Counted from the first letter of the stretch, positions 16,793-27,327 are shown. The stretch: 64,000 nucleotides of DNA from Marinobacter nitratireducens (GCF_000708045.1 NZ_ANIE01000007.1:310001-374000), one strand, 5' to 3'. Notes: generated from the letters alone by a model not told the origin. Translations and numbers: made by a program.

Positions 16793-17602
16793 TCAGAAAA
16801 AGGTGCCATCAATGGGCGAGGATGCGCTCGCATAGAGTTTTTTCGGCATCCGGCCTGCCAGGTAGGACTCGCGCCCTGCTTCGATCCCCAGACGCATGGC
16901 GTTCGCCATCCGGATCGGATCCTTGGCCTGGGCAATCGCGGTGTTCATCAGCACGCCATCACAGCCCAGTTCCATGGCGATGGTGGCGTCCGAGGCGGTT
17001 CCCACGCCAGCATCCACCAGCACTGGCACGCTGGCATTTTCAACGATCAGGCGGATATTGTAGCGGTTCTGAATGCCCAGACCGGAGCCGATGGGTGCAC
17101 CGAGGGGCATGATGGCCACGCAGCCCATCTCTTCGAGGCGCTTGGCAAGCAGCGGGTCATCGGAACAGTAAACCATGATCTTGAAGCCATCCTTGATCAG
17201 CTCCTCCGCAGCGACCAGGGTTTCGGTCATGTTCGGATAGAGCGTCTTCTCCTCACCGAGGACCTCCAGTTTGACCAGGTCATGGCCATCCAGGAGTTCA
17301 CGGGCCAACTTGCAGGTACGGACCGCGTCTTTGGCGGTGTAGCAGCCGGCGGTATTCGGCAGAATGGTGTAGTGCTCCGGCGAGATCACGTCCAGCAGGT
17401 TCGGCTCATCCGGATTCTGGCCCAGATTGGTCCGGCGAACGGCAACGGTTACGATCTCCGCACCACTGGCTTCGATGGCGTGGCCGGTTTCCATCATGTC
17501 CCGGTATTTGCCTGTGCCAACAAGCAGCCGTGATTGATAGGTCCGGCCGGCAATCTCAAGGGGTTTATCTTCGGGAAGCTGAATCGCTGGGGTCTCGCTC
17601 AT
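16793..17602 (-). CDS. thiG: Thiazole synthase ThiG
   Basis: 269 residues from the ATG at 17602; the frame extends upstream but that part overlaps thiS. ThiG forms the thiazole phosphate ring of thiamine from deoxyxylulose 5-phosphate, the ThiS thiocarboxylate and an imine. Family motifs seen: [32 protein letters not shown], the Lys-bearing [16 protein letters not shown], the GSGLGIQN phosphate loop and [15 protein letters not shown]. It lies 55 bp after thiS, the usual pairing. Confidence 0.95.
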   Translation of the reverse strand: MSETPAIQLPEDKPLEIAGRTYQSRLLVGTGKYRDMMETGHAIEASGAEIVTVAVRRTNLGQNPDEPNLLDVISPEHYTILPNTAGCYTAKDAVRTCKLARELLDGHDLVKLEVLGEEKTLYPNMTETLVAAEELIKDGFKIMVYCSDDPLLAKRLEEMGCVAIMPLGAPIGSGLGIQNRYNIRLIVENASVPVLVDAGVGTASDATIAMELGCDGVLMNTAIAQAKDPIRMANAMRLGIEAGRESYLAGRMPKKLYASASSPIDGTFF

Positions 17603-17657
17603 GTTGTTCCTGGAGTGTTGATAAATGGAGTTTCGTGGCTTCAGCAGGTACGGACGG

Positions 17658-17858
17658 TCAGCCGCCACCAATCGCATGGACCACTTCCACCCGGTCACCA
17701 TCACTGAGCACAAAGTCAGGATGCTGGCTGCGGGGCACAATATCCTCATTCACTTCTACGGCCAGGCGTTTACCCGCCAAAGCCATCTGTTCGATCAGCG
17801 TGGCCACGGTGGCGCCGGAAGGCAACTCCATGGCATCACCATTCACTTGAACTTGCAT
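17658..17858 (-). CDS. thiS: Sulfur carrier protein ThiS
   Basis: 66 residues from the ATG at 17858; an in-frame TTG lies four codons upstream. Ubiquitin-like fold with the essential C-terminal Gly-Gly (VVHAIGGG), where ThiF adenylates and the sulfur is loaded. It supplies sulfur to ThiG, encoded next. No TPP riboswitch was recognised upstream. Confidence 0.92.
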   Translation of the reverse strand: MQVQVNGDAMELPSGATVATLIEQMALAGKRLAVEVNEDIVPRSQHPDFVLSDGDRVEVVHAIGGG

Positions 17859-17901
17859 TGATGCTTTCAACCTCTGATTGACGTTGGTGTTGCCCGCGGT
17901 T

Positions 17902-18288
17902 TCAGCGGCGAAGTGCTGCTACCGCCAGCAGGATCCAACCCACCATGAAACAGACACCACCGAGCGGCGTAATCGGGCCTATCCCGCGGATGTCGGTGAG
18001 AACGATCAGGTAGAGGCTGCCGGAAAACAAGACAATCCCCGCGAAGAAAAAGCCAGCACCGATGCCCAACAACCGTTGACTCAACCCTGTCGCAGCTAAA
18101 AGTCCCACCAGGATCAGCCCGAGAGCGTGGTACATCTGGTAGGTTACAGCCGTCTGGAATACCTCGAGCCCCCGCGCATCCACAATGTGCCGTAAACCAT
18201 GGGCGCCAAAAGCGCCCGCCATCACCGCGATCAAGGCACAAATGGCGCCGAGCACCACAGGCCACTTCAGAGCACGCTCAGCAATCAC
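17902..18288 (-). CDS. DUF423 family inner-membrane protein
   Basis: 128 residues with a GTG start and four predicted membrane helices. Family pattern: VMAGAFGAHGLRH near the N terminus, VFQTAVTYQMYHALGLILVGLL, then FFFAGIVLFSGSLYLIVLT and a closing PLGGVCFMVGWILLAV. Same family as E. coli YgdD. No function is established. It overlaps the start-proximal end of apaH by 11 bp and precedes thiS by 43 bp, so it is co-transcribed within this run. Confidence 0.85.
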   Translation of the reverse strand: MIAERALKWPVVLGAICALIAVMAGAFGAHGLRHIVDARGLEVFQTAVTYQMYHALGLILVGLLAATGLSQRLLGIGAGFFFAGIVLFSGSLYLIVLTDIRGIGPITPLGGVCFMVGWILLAVAALRR

Positions 18289-19078
18289 AGTGAATCTTTT
18301 CTCCGGTGTCCAGGTTCATGATGGTCAGGGCGCCGCCCCATACGCAACCGGTGTCCAGCCCGACAAACTGGTCATTGCCGGTCTGTCCTTCCAACGCCGC
18401 CCAGTGGCCAAACACCACCCTGGCAGTATCCCGCCGGGCAAATTGGAACCAGGGCGCAAACCCTCCGGGAGCGTGATCGGCCGATTCCTTCGTCGCCAAC
18501 TCAAGGGTGCCATCCTCGGCAATGAACCGCATCCGGGTAAAGTAGTTGGTGATGATCCGCCACCGATCCATCCCTGCAAGGTTATCATCCCATCGGGCGG
18601 GTTCGTTACCGTACATATGGCTGAAGTACTCGGTCGCCTCCGGCCCGCGAATGACCGCTTCCACTTCCCGCGCGCAGGCCACGCCCTGATCAATACTCCA
18701 GATATGGGGAATGCCGGCGTGTGCCATCACCAGGTTTCGTTCCGGGTCATGAATACAGAGATTCTGCTGGCGCAGCCAGGCAATCAGCTCGTCATGGTCC
18801 GGTGCTTCGAGAATGTCCGAAAACGTATCTTTCTTGCGAACCTGGTGTCCGCCAAGGGCGACCGCAAGCAGATGCAGATCATGGTTACCCAGCACGACGA
18901 CGGCAGAGTCACCCAGCCCCGACAGGTATCGAAGGGTGTCCAGGGACGAAGGGCCGCGATTGATCAGGTCACCAGCCACCCATAGGCGATCCCGCGACGG
19001 GGAAAAATCAACCCGTTCCAGGACCTCCAGCAGCCGCAGATAGCAACCCTGAATGTCGCCAATGGCGTAGTCAGTCAT
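18278..19078 (-). CDS. apaH: Symmetrical diadenosine tetraphosphatase ApaH
   Basis: 266 residues. Hydrolyses Ap4A to two ADP and, as known in E. coli, can remove Np4 caps from RNA. Calcineurin-like metallophosphatase motifs appear in order: GDIQGCY (residues about 7-13), [26 protein letters not shown], then VMAHAGI and the late [10 protein letters not shown]. It overlaps rsmA by 8 bp. The small gene apaG that usually sits between ksgA and apaH in Enterobacteria and Pseudomonas is absent. Confidence 0.95.
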   Translation of the reverse strand: MTDYAIGDIQGCYLRLLEVLERVDFSPSRDRLWVAGDLINRGPSSLDTLRYLSGLGDSAVVVLGNHDLHLLAVALGGHQVRKKDTFSDILEAPDHDELIAWLRQQNLCIHDPERNLVMAHAGIPHIWSIDQGVACAREVEAVIRGPEATEYFSHMYGNEPARWDDNLAGMDRWRIITNYFTRMRFIAEDGTLELATKESADHAPGGFAPWFQFARRDTARVVFGHWAALEGQTGNDQFVGLDTGCVWGGALTIMNLDTGEKIHCDC

Positions 19079-19904
19079 GACTTACCTCTTCAGCCTCCGA
19101 ATCGCTCGACTTGTTGTCATACACCAGGTCCGCAATCTTCACGAAATCCGCCAGGCTCAGGTTCTCCGGGCGGAGGCCATCGTTGATACCGAGAGACTGC
19201 AGCTGATCCACCGTGACCATGGCCGCCAGCGCCTTGCGAAGGGTTTTCCGACGGGCATTGAAGGCTGTCCGGACGACCGCCTGGAGGGTGGACAGGTCCC
19301 GGGCAGGATGCGGCAAGGTGTCGTGGGGCACCAGCCGAACGATGGCCGAATCCACTTTCGGCGCAGGCCTGAAGGCTCCTGGCCCCACTTCAAACAGGGG
19401 CTGAACCTTGCAGAAATACTGGGCCATGATCCCGAGACGACCGTAGTGGTTATCCCCGGAGACTGCCGCCAGTCGCTGCACCACTTCTTTCTGCAACATG
19501 AAATGCATGTCTTGCACCACCCCGGCCTGCTCCAGCAGGTGGAAGATCAGGGGGGTAGAAATGTTGTAGGGCAGGTTGCCGACAATCCTCAATGGCTTGC
19601 CATCCCGGACCAGCTGGCTGAAGTCGAACTTCAAGGCATCCGCTTCATGGATTCGGAATTCCGGGTAGTTGAAGAACTTGGTGCGCAACACCGGAATCAG
19701 GTCACGGTCCAGCTCTACCACCTGCAAAGCCGGGTTAACAGAGAGAATCTCTTCGGTCAGTGCGCCAAGCCCGGGACCGATTTCAACCATCACATCGTCC
19801 GGTTTGGGGTTGATGGCGCGCACGATCTTTTCGATGACACCGGGATCGTGCAGAAAGTTCTGGCCGAAACGTTTTCGGGCCTGATGTCCGTGTTTGTTGC
19901 TCAC
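19071..19904 (-). CDS. rsmA: 16S rRNA dimethyladenosine transferase RsmA (KsgA)
   Basis: 277 residues with a GTG start overlapping the pdxA stop by 4 bp. Dimethylates A1518 and A1519 of 16S rRNA (E. coli numbering) late in 30S assembly. Motifs: [18 protein letters not shown], the SAM-binding [11 protein letters not shown], and the catalytic NLPYNIS. A C-terminal helical domain ends with an acidic tail. It lies within the conserved surA-pdxA-rsmA-apaH order. Confidence 0.95.
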   Translation of the reverse strand: MSNKHGHQARKRFGQNFLHDPGVIEKIVRAINPKPDDVMVEIGPGLGALTEEILSVNPALQVVELDRDLIPVLRTKFFNYPEFRIHEADALKFDFSQLVRDGKPLRIVGNLPYNISTPLIFHLLEQAGVVQDMHFMLQKEVVQRLAAVSGDNHYGRLGIMAQYFCKVQPLFEVGPGAFRPAPKVDSAIVRLVPHDTLPHPARDLSTLQAVVRTAFNARRKTLRKALAAMVTVDQLQSLGINDGLRPENLSLADFVKIADLVYDNKSSDSEAEEVSHD

Positions 19905-20911
19905 AACTGATTCTCTTGATTGGCGGCTTTACGGCCCTTGGCCATCTGGGCACCGACCCGAATGGCGGTATGCAGGCTACCGGCATCGGCCTTGCCGGTA
20001 CCGGCCAGATCCAGCGCTGTGCCATGATCCACCGAGGTTCGCACGATGGGAAGGCCGAGGGTGATATTCACAGCCCGGCCAAACCCCTGAAATTTCAGTA
20101 CCGGCAGCCCCTGATCATGATACATCGCCAGTGCGGCATCCGCCTGATCCAGCCAGTGTGGGGTAAACAGGGTGTCTGCCGGCAACGGCCCAACCAAATC
20201 GAGGCCTTCCGACCGGAGCTTTTCCAGAGTCGGTTCGATGACATCAATTTCTTCAGTACCAAGATGGCCACCTTCCCCGGCGTGGGGGTTCAAGCCAGCC
20301 ACCAGAATTCTCGGTTTTTCAATGCTGAAGAATGTTTTCAGGTCCGCCGCCAGTATACGGCTGACCTGGGACAGCCGGTCTGGCGTGATCGCCGCAGAAA
20401 CATCTTTGAGCGGTAAATGAGTGGTCACCAGGGCCACGCGTAAGTCTTCCGTGGCGAGCATCATGACCACCCGCTCCACACCACACAGTTCCTGCAGGAA
20501 TTCGGTGTGTCCACTGAAGGCGATGCCGGCGTCGTTGATGACACCCTTGTGGACCGGCGCGGTGACCATGCCGTCAAAATCGCCGGCCAGGCAACCTTTG
20601 GCCGCTACCGTCAGGGTTTCCAGAACATAACCACTGTTTCGGGCATCCAGCACGCCAGGCTGATAGTCAACGCAGCCTTCCACATGTCGGACCGACAAAC
20701 GCCCGGGCTCGGTTTCCGCTGGCTGACCAGGCACCCAGTCATGCAGGGCTACCGTCTGGCCCAGCTGTTCTGCTCTGGCCTCAAGCAGCGCCCGACTGGC
20801 CACCACAACAATGCCCGCGTCCCGCGCTTCCAACGCCAGCTGCAGGCACAGCTCCGGCCCGATGCCGGCTGGCTCACCCGCAGTCAGCGCAAGAATGACG
20901 GGCGCATTCAT
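19901..20911 (-). CDS. pdxA: 4-hydroxythreonine-4-phosphate dehydrogenase PdxA
   Basis: 336 residues. NAD-dependent oxidation of 4-phosphohydroxy-threonine in pyridoxal phosphate synthesis. Family landmarks: [13 protein letters not shown] at the N terminus, [24 protein letters not shown] with metal-ligand His, [17 protein letters not shown], and [37 protein letters not shown]. The ATG overlaps the surA stop as ATGA, so the two are translationally coupled. Confidence 0.95.
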   Translation of the reverse strand: MNAPVILALTAGEPAGIGPELCLQLALEARDAGIVVVASRALLEARAEQLGQTVALHDWVPGQPAETEPGRLSVRHVEGCVDYQPGVLDARNSGYVLETLTVAAKGCLAGDFDGMVTAPVHKGVINDAGIAFSGHTEFLQELCGVERVVMMLATEDLRVALVTTHLPLKDVSAAITPDRLSQVSRILAADLKTFFSIEKPRILVAGLNPHAGEGGHLGTEEIDVIEPTLEKLRSEGLDLVGPLPADTLFTPHWLDQADAALAMYHDQGLPVLKFQGFGRAVNITLGLPIVRTSVDHGTALDLAGTGKADAGSLHTAIRVGAQMAKGRKAANQENQL

Positions 20912-22245
20912 GAGTTCTCGCCCTCAGCCTCCGGCTCAGGTGCATACGGACCCTTGAATTCAACAAAGGCCTCGTCACGGATTTCCCTCAGCCAGTTCTG
21001 CAGCTCGGTCTCAAACTTGCGGCGGTATATGGTCTGGCGGGCCTCGGCCTCTTTGACCTCACCGCTGACGTCTCTCTGGCGACGCTCCTGAACCTGCAGG
21101 ATATGCCAGCCAAACTGAGAGCGGAATGGCCCTTTGAACTCGCCGATATCGGCATTGAGCATCGCACGCTCAAACGCTGGTACCATCTGGCCTTTGCTGA
21201 CCCAATCGAGATCACCGCCAGCCGATCCGGATACCGGGTCATCGGAGTATTCCCGGGCCAGTTCCGCAAAGTCGGCGCCATCCTGGAGCTGTTGGTAGAT
21301 ATCTCGGATTTTTTCTTCCGCCAGCGCCTCCGGTACCGCCTCGGACGGCCGGATCAGGATATGGCGGACCTTATGCTGCTGGATCACCTTCTTTTGGTCA
21401 CCGCCGCGCTTATCCATCACCATGACCAGGTGGAAACCGCTATTGTTCTTCAGAACCTCAGACGGCGTACCCACCGCCAGGTCCGGTACGATCGGAGCGA
21501 CCAGCGAAGGCAGCTGGCTCTCGCTGCGCCAGCCCATATCGCCTCCTTCGAGCGCGTTGGCGGCATCCGATTCAGCAACGGCAACCTCACGGAAATCACG
21601 TCCGTTCATAATGTCCTGGCGGAGCGATTCCGCCTTGCTCCGGGCCCGGGCCACCGCCTCTTCGTTGGACGGATCCGTGACTTCGATATAAATGTAGGCC
21701 AGACGGTACTCCGCACCATTACTGCCCCGGTCATCCAGTGCCTGAAGGTAGTTTTCCACTTCACGGTCGGTGACCCGCACCCGGTTACCCACCTGCCGCT
21801 GTTGCACCCGACTGGTGAGCATTTCGTTGCGGATCTGTTCACGGGCCTGACGGTAGGTCACGCCCTCGGCCGCCAGTTGCTGCTCAAAATCCGCCATGGT
21901 CATGCCGTTGCGCTGGGCAATGTTTCGCATGGTCTCGTTGAGTTCGTTGTCACTGATGCGCATCCCCATCCTGTCAGCTCGCTGAAGCTGGATGGATTCT
22001 GTCACCAGCTGCTCGAGCACCCGCTGTTCCATGATGCTTCTCGGCGGCAACGCGGTACCCTGGGAACTGAGCCTGTTCGAGATGGTGTTGATTCTGGCAT
22101 CCAGCTCGGTCTGCAGAATGACGTCGTCCTCAACAATCGCCACCACCTGATCCAGCAACTGGCGCTCGGCCTGCACCGTCGTGGTAATGGAAACCGCCAG
22201 AAACATCAGCAACGTCTTAATACCCTGGCGAAGAGTCGCCTTCAT
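20908..22245 (-). CDS. surA: Periplasmic chaperone/prolyl isomerase SurA
   Basis: About 445 residues. A signal peptide ends near VQA. It is followed by the SurA N-terminal chaperone domain (LLDQVVAIVEDDVILQTELDARI), two parvulin domains (about 175-275 and 288-388) and a short C-terminal helix. It escorts outer-membrane proteins, LptD included, to the Bam machine; lptD is the next gene upstream (52 bp). I chose the ATG at 22245 because AGAGG lies five nt before it; a GTG two codons upstream is possible. Confidence 0.95.
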   Translation of the reverse strand: MKATLRQGIKTLLMFLAVSITTTVQAERQLLDQVVAIVEDDVILQTELDARINTISNRLSSQGTALPPRSIMEQRVLEQLVTESIQLQRADRMGMRISDNELNETMRNIAQRNGMTMADFEQQLAAEGVTYRQAREQIRNEMLTSRVQQRQVGNRVRVTDREVENYLQALDDRGSNGAEYRLAYIYIEVTDPSNEEAVARARSKAESLRQDIMNGRDFREVAVAESDAANALEGGDMGWRSESQLPSLVAPIVPDLAVGTPSEVLKNNSGFHLVMVMDKRGGDQKKVIQQHKVRHILIRPSEAVPEALAEEKIRDIYQQLQDGADFAELAREYSDDPVSGSAGGDLDWVSKGQMVPAFERAMLNADIGEFKGPFRSQFGWHILQVQERRQRDVSGEVKEAEARQTIYRRKFETELQNWLREIRDEAFVEFKGPYAPEPEAEGENS

Positions 22246-22303
22246 AAACACCTCTTGATCAAAGTTAGCTGAGCGCGATGCCCGCGGTTAGTCCTCTTTT
22301 CCG

Positions 22304-24661
22304 TCACGGAGTTCCGAACCGGCGACGCTCGCGCTCATCAAAGCCGTAGATGGCCTCGGAGATCCGGGACGACGAACCGCCACTGCCTCCAAGCCCTTTG
22401 AGTTGAACCTGGAACAGTATCCGACTGTCCAGCTCCTGATCGTCGGTCAGGTAGTTCTGATGCACCACCTGAACACTCCAGCAACAGTTGTTATATTCCA
22501 CGCCTGCCAGCGAACCTACCGTCCGATCCAGAATTGAATCGTGCACCCAGCGACCGATCAGACTGACCTGGTCGGTCACCGGCAGGACACCGGCAATGTC
22601 CGTCTGCTCCAGCTCGGCCCGGCTATAGGTATGGCCAATGCTGGCGAGGTATCGGTAATCGTCGGAGTGGAAGATCAGCTGGCTGCGCCCTTCTTCGGTA
22701 TCTCCGGTATCGGGATCCCAGAGACCGGACGACCGGATTTCCAGCGTGTCCAGGGGGTGCAACACCAGTTCACCCGCAAGCGGAGATCGGCTACGGGTAC
22801 CCGCACCTTCGCCGAACAGCGTCACTTCCCGATCCTCAAAATACTGCACCTGACCGATGCTGAATCGAGCACGCTCCGCACCGGTCACCAGGTCATTGAA
22901 ACGGCTGGTCAGGGCAACGGTCAACTGGTTGGCATCTCCCACCCGGTCACCGCCGGAAAAACGGTCCGGCTGAAAGAGCTGATCAAATCGGAAGGTTTTC
23001 AGATCCGTGTCAAAATCCGGGATCTCGTTCTGGTCGGCATCGGCATCAGCCCAAACATAGTAAAGCCTCGGCTCCAGGGTCTGGTTGTAGGGCACATCAA
23101 ACAATGTCGACCGGCGATCGAAATAGAGCCCATTATCCCATTCCGCCACCGGCACGGTGCGGTCGAATCGGCCATCTCCCAGGGAATAGTCGTCCAGTTG
23201 GTAGCGAGTGTAATCCACACTCACCGAGGGTCGGCTGAAGCCCCACAGCGAACGCATGGGCAGCGCCAGCTCAGGAATCGCCCGCAGACGCTGTCCGGTG
23301 GCCCGATCCAGGCCGGTCAGGGTTTCGTTGTCTCGATCGAACCAGGTGTACTGGCTTTCCAGACCGGCCTCGAACCAGCCAAGCTCCGCCGTGCCGCCGT
23401 AGAGCACTTCCGGCAGCTGCGCGTAGGGTTTGTCGACCTCTGCGATCCGGTCAGCAACGGTCTGGTAATCATTCAGGTAGATTTCAAAATACTGGGCATC
23501 ACTCCGGTAACGCAGCCCGCCCTTGCGCTGAAGATGGGTGGCCGTATTGATCGCCAGGCTGCGGTTCAGGTCTCCCAGATAATCCTCGTCGCTGACCACA
23601 GAGAAATCGCCGTACCCTGACCAACCATAACCAAACTCGGCGCGGGTGGTCGCATCCAGCGCCCATCGCTCGCCATCCGCTCCCGGGTTCTCATCCTCGT
23701 ACGCGGAATCGTTGCCGATGTAGCCAACCTGCAAAACGGTCTCTCCGAGACCGCTCAGATAACGTCCTTCGGCTTCGGTAAACAGTCCGCGGCCATGGTG
23801 GTACTGGGGGGTCAGTGTGGCGTCGTAGTGCGGCGCCAGGTTGAGATAGTATGGAACCGCCAGGAAGGCCCCGCTACCGGCACTGGAGGAACCGAATTGC
23901 GGGTACAGGAAACCGGTCTTGCGGCGGTCATCAATCGGAAAGCTGGCCCACGGCCAGTAGAAGACGGGCACATCCAGCACTTCCAGGCGCACATGTTTTG
24001 CGGTGCCGAAGCCCTCTGCCCGTTTCAGTTCGATTTCCGATGCAACAATCGCCCAGTCATTCCGACCCGGCCCACAAGTGGTCAGCAGCCCATCCCGGAT
24101 GTCCACCTGGTCACCTGCCAACCGGGTCAGGCTTGCCGCGCTGCCGCGCATTTCCGGGCCATGCAGGAGGAAGGTCGCGCTATTAATGTCAAACCGACCG
24201 GTATCAACCTGATAGTCCGCACGCTGGCCGGTCAGCAGGAAGCCCTGCCCCCGACTCACCAGTGGCCCGGATATGGAAACGGCATTCTGCTGCTGATCGT
24301 AGCGAGCGGACGATCCGTTCACCTGGAAACCACCCTGCCTGAGCTGAACGTCACCATCCAACTGCAGCGTCTGATCAATCTCATAACGGGCATTGAGACT
24401 GCTGGCTTCCAGGGGAGCGACAGAACCGGTTTCGGCTCCGAGTGCATCTCCAACCCCGTCGCCTGACGGCAAGTAGCCGCCCTCGCAGAAGGCAGGCAGC
24501 CTGTTTCTGACAGACTCCGGTAATTCGGCCTTTGGCCGCCAGTCCATCTCGGCCGCAGTGGGTGCCGGCTCCGCCAGCGACTGCCCGCTCACCGCGCCAA
24601 CCACCAGCAGCCCGGCGATCCGGCACACAGGCTTCAGCAAAGGGCGTTCGGGAAATGGCAC
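22304..24661 (-). CDS. lptD: LPS assembly outer-membrane protein LptD
   Basis: 785 residues with a GTG start and a signal peptide (about 1-31). An OstA-type beta-jellyroll (about 95-250) precedes a 26-strand-type barrel. The cysteines needed for the interdomain disulfides of E. coli LptD have counterparts: FCEGGY near residue 58, LTTCGPG near residue 200, and the adjacent pair in NNCCWSVQV near the C terminus. With LptE it inserts LPS in the outer leaflet. First gene of the long minus-strand run; amgK diverges from it. Confidence 0.94.
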   Translation of the reverse strand: MPFPERPLLKPVCRIAGLLVVGAVSGQSLAEPAPTAAEMDWRPKAELPESVRNRLPAFCEGGYLPSGDGVGDALGAETGSVAPLEASSLNARYEIDQTLQLDGDVQLRQGGFQVNGSSARYDQQQNAVSISGPLVSRGQGFLLTGQRADYQVDTGRFDINSATFLLHGPEMRGSAASLTRLAGDQVDIRDGLLTTCGPGRNDWAIVASEIELKRAEGFGTAKHVRLEVLDVPVFYWPWASFPIDDRRKTGFLYPQFGSSSAGSGAFLAVPYYLNLAPHYDATLTPQYHHGRGLFTEAEGRYLSGLGETVLQVGYIGNDSAYEDENPGADGERWALDATTRAEFGYGWSGYGDFSVVSDEDYLGDLNRSLAINTATHLQRKGGLRYRSDAQYFEIYLNDYQTVADRIAEVDKPYAQLPEVLYGGTAELGWFEAGLESQYTWFDRDNETLTGLDRATGQRLRAIPELALPMRSLWGFSRPSVSVDYTRYQLDDYSLGDGRFDRTVPVAEWDNGLYFDRRSTLFDVPYNQTLEPRLYYVWADADADQNEIPDFDTDLKTFRFDQLFQPDRFSGGDRVGDANQLTVALTSRFNDLVTGAERARFSIGQVQYFEDREVTLFGEGAGTRSRSPLAGELVLHPLDTLEIRSSGLWDPDTGDTEEGRSQLIFHSDDYRYLASIGHTYSRAELEQTDIAGVLPVTDQVSLIGRWVHDSILDRTVGSLAGVEYNNCCWSVQVVHQNYLTDDQELDSRILFQVQLKGLGGSGGSSSRISEAIYGFDERERRRFGTP

Positions 24662-24844
24662 AGTCGCGAATTCCTGTTCCGGATGAGTGGTGGGTATCGT
24701 GTCATTTAACAGGCGCCTAGTTTACACGTGCCCCTCAGGCTTGTTAACGGAAACTCCGCTGCAAAACCGATTTACCCCCTTTATACTCCTCTGCTAACTT
24801 TCGAAGACAGTAACAACCCATTATTCAGGAAGACCAACCAGACC

Positions 24845-25876
24845 ATGGATACACGCCTGCAGGAGCTGACCGACTGGGTCAGACAGTTCCCCGGATTCGA
24901 CCAGGCCTCCGCCGAACCGGTCTCCGGCGATGCCAGCTTCCGACGCTATTTCCGGGTTTGGCGAAATAACAGCACTTCCACGCCAGTGATCGTGATGGAT
25001 GCGCCTCCCGAGCACGAAGATTGCGGGCCATTCGTCGCCATTGCGACACATTGGCACCGGCAGGGAATTGACGTACCCGAGATCCTGCAGCAGAACCTGC
25101 AACGCGGATTCCTGCTGCTGGAAGATCTGGGCGACCACCTCATGCTCGGGCAGCTCGACAATGACTCCGCAGACCGTCTCTACCGGGGCGCGCTGAGAGA
25201 GCTGGTTGATATCCAGAAGGCAACGCCACCGGCGGATTACCCTTTACCGCCCTATGACCAGGCATTGCTGGACCGGGAAATGGCCCTGTTCCCCGACTGG
25301 CTACTGGAAAAGCAACTAGGCATGGAACTGAGCAACGGCGAGCGCTGCCTGCTCGACACCGCCTTTGCCTTTCTCCGTGAGAGCGCGCTGGCGCAGCCAG
25401 AGGTGACCGTGCACCGGGACTACCACTCGCGCAACCTTCTGGTTCGCCCTGGAACTGACCGCCCCGGCGTCATCGACTTCCAGGACGCCGTCAGCGGCCC
25501 GGTGACCTATGACGCGGTGTCCCTGTTAAAGGATTGCTACATTGAGTGGCCCGAGCCGAAAGTCGCCGAGTGGTTGGAGTTCTTCCGGCAGCTCAGCCTG
25601 GACGCTGGCCTTCACAAGGCCGACCCGGAGACGTTCCGTCAGTGGTTTGAGCTGATGGGCATGCAACGACACCTCAAGGCCTCGGGCATTTTTGCCCGGC
25701 TCGCGATTCGCGACGGCAAGACCGGTTACCTGAACGACATTCCTCGCACCGTCGGTTACCTCATCAGCGCCAGCAGCCGCCAACCCGCCCTCCGCCATTT
25801 CCATGAGTGGCTGCTCGAAGGGGTAATGCCGGTGGTCGAACAAAAACTCGGCACCCCATCCGACACGGAGCTCTGA
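24845..25876 (+). CDS. amgK: N-acetylmuramate/N-acetylglucosamine kinase AmgK
   Basis: 343 residues, aminoglycoside-phosphotransferase fold. The catalytic loop reads VHRDYHSRNLLV (HxDxxxxN), followed by the metal-binding VIDFQDAVSGP. In Pseudomonas AmgK phosphorylates the anomeric hydroxyl of MurNAc in a peptidoglycan recycling route that bypasses de novo UDP-MurNAc synthesis and lowers fosfomycin sensitivity. The next gene, murU, encodes the following step and starts 5 nt after this stop. The frame is open upstream of 24845, but homology begins at this ATG (MDTRLQELTDWV). Confidence 0.9.
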   Translation: MDTRLQELTDWVRQFPGFDQASAEPVSGDASFRRYFRVWRNNSTSTPVIVMDAPPEHEDCGPFVAIATHWHRQGIDVPEILQQNLQRGFLLLEDLGDHLMLGQLDNDSADRLYRGALRELVDIQKATPPADYPLPPYDQALLDREMALFPDWLLEKQLGMELSNGERCLLDTAFAFLRESALAQPEVTVHRDYHSRNLLVRPGTDRPGVIDFQDAVSGPVTYDAVSLLKDCYIEWPEPKVAEWLEFFRQLSLDAGLHKADPETFRQWFELMGMQRHLKASGIFARLAIRDGKTGYLNDIPRTVGYLISASSRQPALRHFHEWLLEGVMPVVEQKLGTPSDTEL

Positions 25877-25881
25877 CACCG

Positions 25882-26562
25882 GTGAAAGCCATGATTCTTG
25901 CTGCTGGCAAAGGCGAACGCATGCGCCCACTTACCCTGACCACCCCCAAGCCCTTGCTTGAAGTCGGTGGCAAGGCGCTGATCGTGCACCATCTGGAGAA
26001 TCTGGCGCGGGCCGGCTTTCATGACGTGGTGATCAATCATGCCTGGCTCGGCGAGCAGATCGAAACGGCTCTTGGCCACGGGGAACGTTTTGGGCTGACC
26101 ATCGAATACTCCCCCGAGGGCTCGCCGCTGGAAACCGCAGGCGGCATTGTTCGCGCACTGCCACGACTGACCAAGACTGGCAGCGAGTGGTTTCTGGTGA
26201 TCAATGGCGACATCTGGAGCGATTTCGACCTGACTACTCTGACGCCACCAAAAGACCGGGATGCGCTGCTGGTGCTCACCGATAACCCACCCCATCATCC
26301 GGACGGAGATTTCCACCTTGGAGCCGACGGTGTGGTCTCCGACACCGGTGAAAGCCGGCTTACGTTCACCGGCATCAGCCTGTTGCACCGGCGCCTGTTT
26401 GACGGTCTGGATGATCAGGCCGGAAAGCTCGGACCAGTGCTGCGCCAGGCCATGTCACGGAACCGGGTGGCCGGCCTCTACCACCCCGGGCACTGGGTAG
26501 ACGTGGGTACGCCGGAGCGTCTTGGCGAACTGGACCAGAGACTAAGAGCCGGAGCGTATTGA
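25882..26562 (+). CDS. murU: N-acetylmuramate-1-phosphate uridylyltransferase MurU
   Basis: 226 residues from a GTG start (an ATG three codons later is the alternative). Nucleotidyltransferase fold with the pyrophosphorylase motif LAAGKGERMRPLT, then the Lys of TPKPLLEVGGKALI, and the metal-binding NGDIWSDFD. Makes UDP-MurNAc from UTP and MurNAc-1-phosphate, completing the recycling step begun by AmgK. It lies between amgK and the J-domain gene with almost no spacing, so the three form one unit. Confidence 0.92.
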   Translation: MKAMILAAGKGERMRPLTLTTPKPLLEVGGKALIVHHLENLARAGFHDVVINHAWLGEQIETALGHGERFGLTIEYSPEGSPLETAGGIVRALPRLTKTGSEWFLVINGDIWSDFDLTTLTPPKDRDALLVLTDNPPHHPDGDFHLGADGVVSDTGESRLTFTGISLLHRRLFDGLDDQAGKLGPVLRQAMSRNRVAGLYHPGHWVDVGTPERLGELDQRLRAGAY

Positions 26563-26565
26563 GTC

Positions 26566-27327
26566 GTGACCAGAAACAGCCCACCACCCACATTGCCTGC
26601 ACGGATGGAAGCGGAGTTTTCCGGCCTGCTGCGGGAACTGGCCGCGTGCGGGCATCAGGCGCCGACCCTTCTCGACCGGGCTCGACTGCCCGGCTGGTGC
26701 CGGCGACCGCTGTTTTTCTTTCTCGGTTACATCGCCAAGGCCGAGGGCCGGGTCACCGAGGCAGACATTGGTTATGCCGAGGGCGTCATCAAGGCCCTGA
26801 AGCTGTCCCAGCGCCAGAGAAAACGAGCCATCAACTGGTTCCAGGAAGGCAAATCGGTCAACGAATTACCGCGCGTCAGGGGGCTGTCATTCCGCTTGAG
26901 CAACCGCCTCTGGCCGGCGCCTGCCATCACCGTGGCCATCTGCCTGTGCCATGGCTCGCAATTAAAAGGGCAGCCCGGCAAGTCCCGCCGATACCGGTGC
27001 GAGGATGCCATCGACCAGATGGGCCTGCCGGTCTCCGTCAGCGACGACATTTTCGAGAGCTACGCCAGCAAAGTCTGGCGGCGCCAGGCAGACAATCTGC
27101 CGCAGCCAACAAGCTATGAACAGGCCTGCCAGCTGCTGGGCGTCACTAGACGCGAGACTCTGACCGACATCAAGCGCGCCTATCGACGCAAAGTCTCCGA
27201 GTGCCACCCGGACAAACTGGCACAACAGCACATGGACGCCATCGAACAACGCGCCGCCAAGGACCGCCTACTGCGCTACCAGCAAGCCTGGGAACTGATC
27301 AAACGACGTCACAAGGCCGCCCGCTAA
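26566..27327 (+). CDS. DjlA-like co-chaperone (TerB-like plus J domain)
   Basis: 253 residues with a GTG start. A TerB/DjlA-like helical domain (about 45-160; FFFLGYIAKAEGRVTEADIGYAE) precedes a C-terminal J domain with ECHPDKL carrying the HPD motif. Position after amgK-murU matches djlA in Pseudomonas. Unlike typical DjlA, no N-terminal membrane anchor is visible, so it may be soluble. It should stimulate DnaK; the client is unknown. Confidence 0.8.
   Translation: MTRNSPPPTLPARMEAEFSGLLRELAACGHQAPTLLDRARLPGWCRRPLFFFLGYIAKAEGRVTEADIGYAEGVIKALKLSQRQRKRAINWFQEGKSVNELPRVRGLSFRLSNRLWPAPAITVAICLCHGSQLKGQPGKSRRYRCEDAIDQMGLPVSVSDDIFESYASKVWRRQADNLPQPTSYEQACQLLGVTRRETLTDIKRAYRRKVSECHPDKLAQQHMDAIEQRAAKDRLLRYQQAWELIKRRHKAAR

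Noticed and set aside
17718-17857. Possible TPP riboswitch near thiS/thiG
   Set aside because: No thi-box sequence could be found before thiS; the bases are coding.
21103-22272. A 389-codon plus-strand frame opposite surA
   Set aside because: Shadow of surA; no domain seen.
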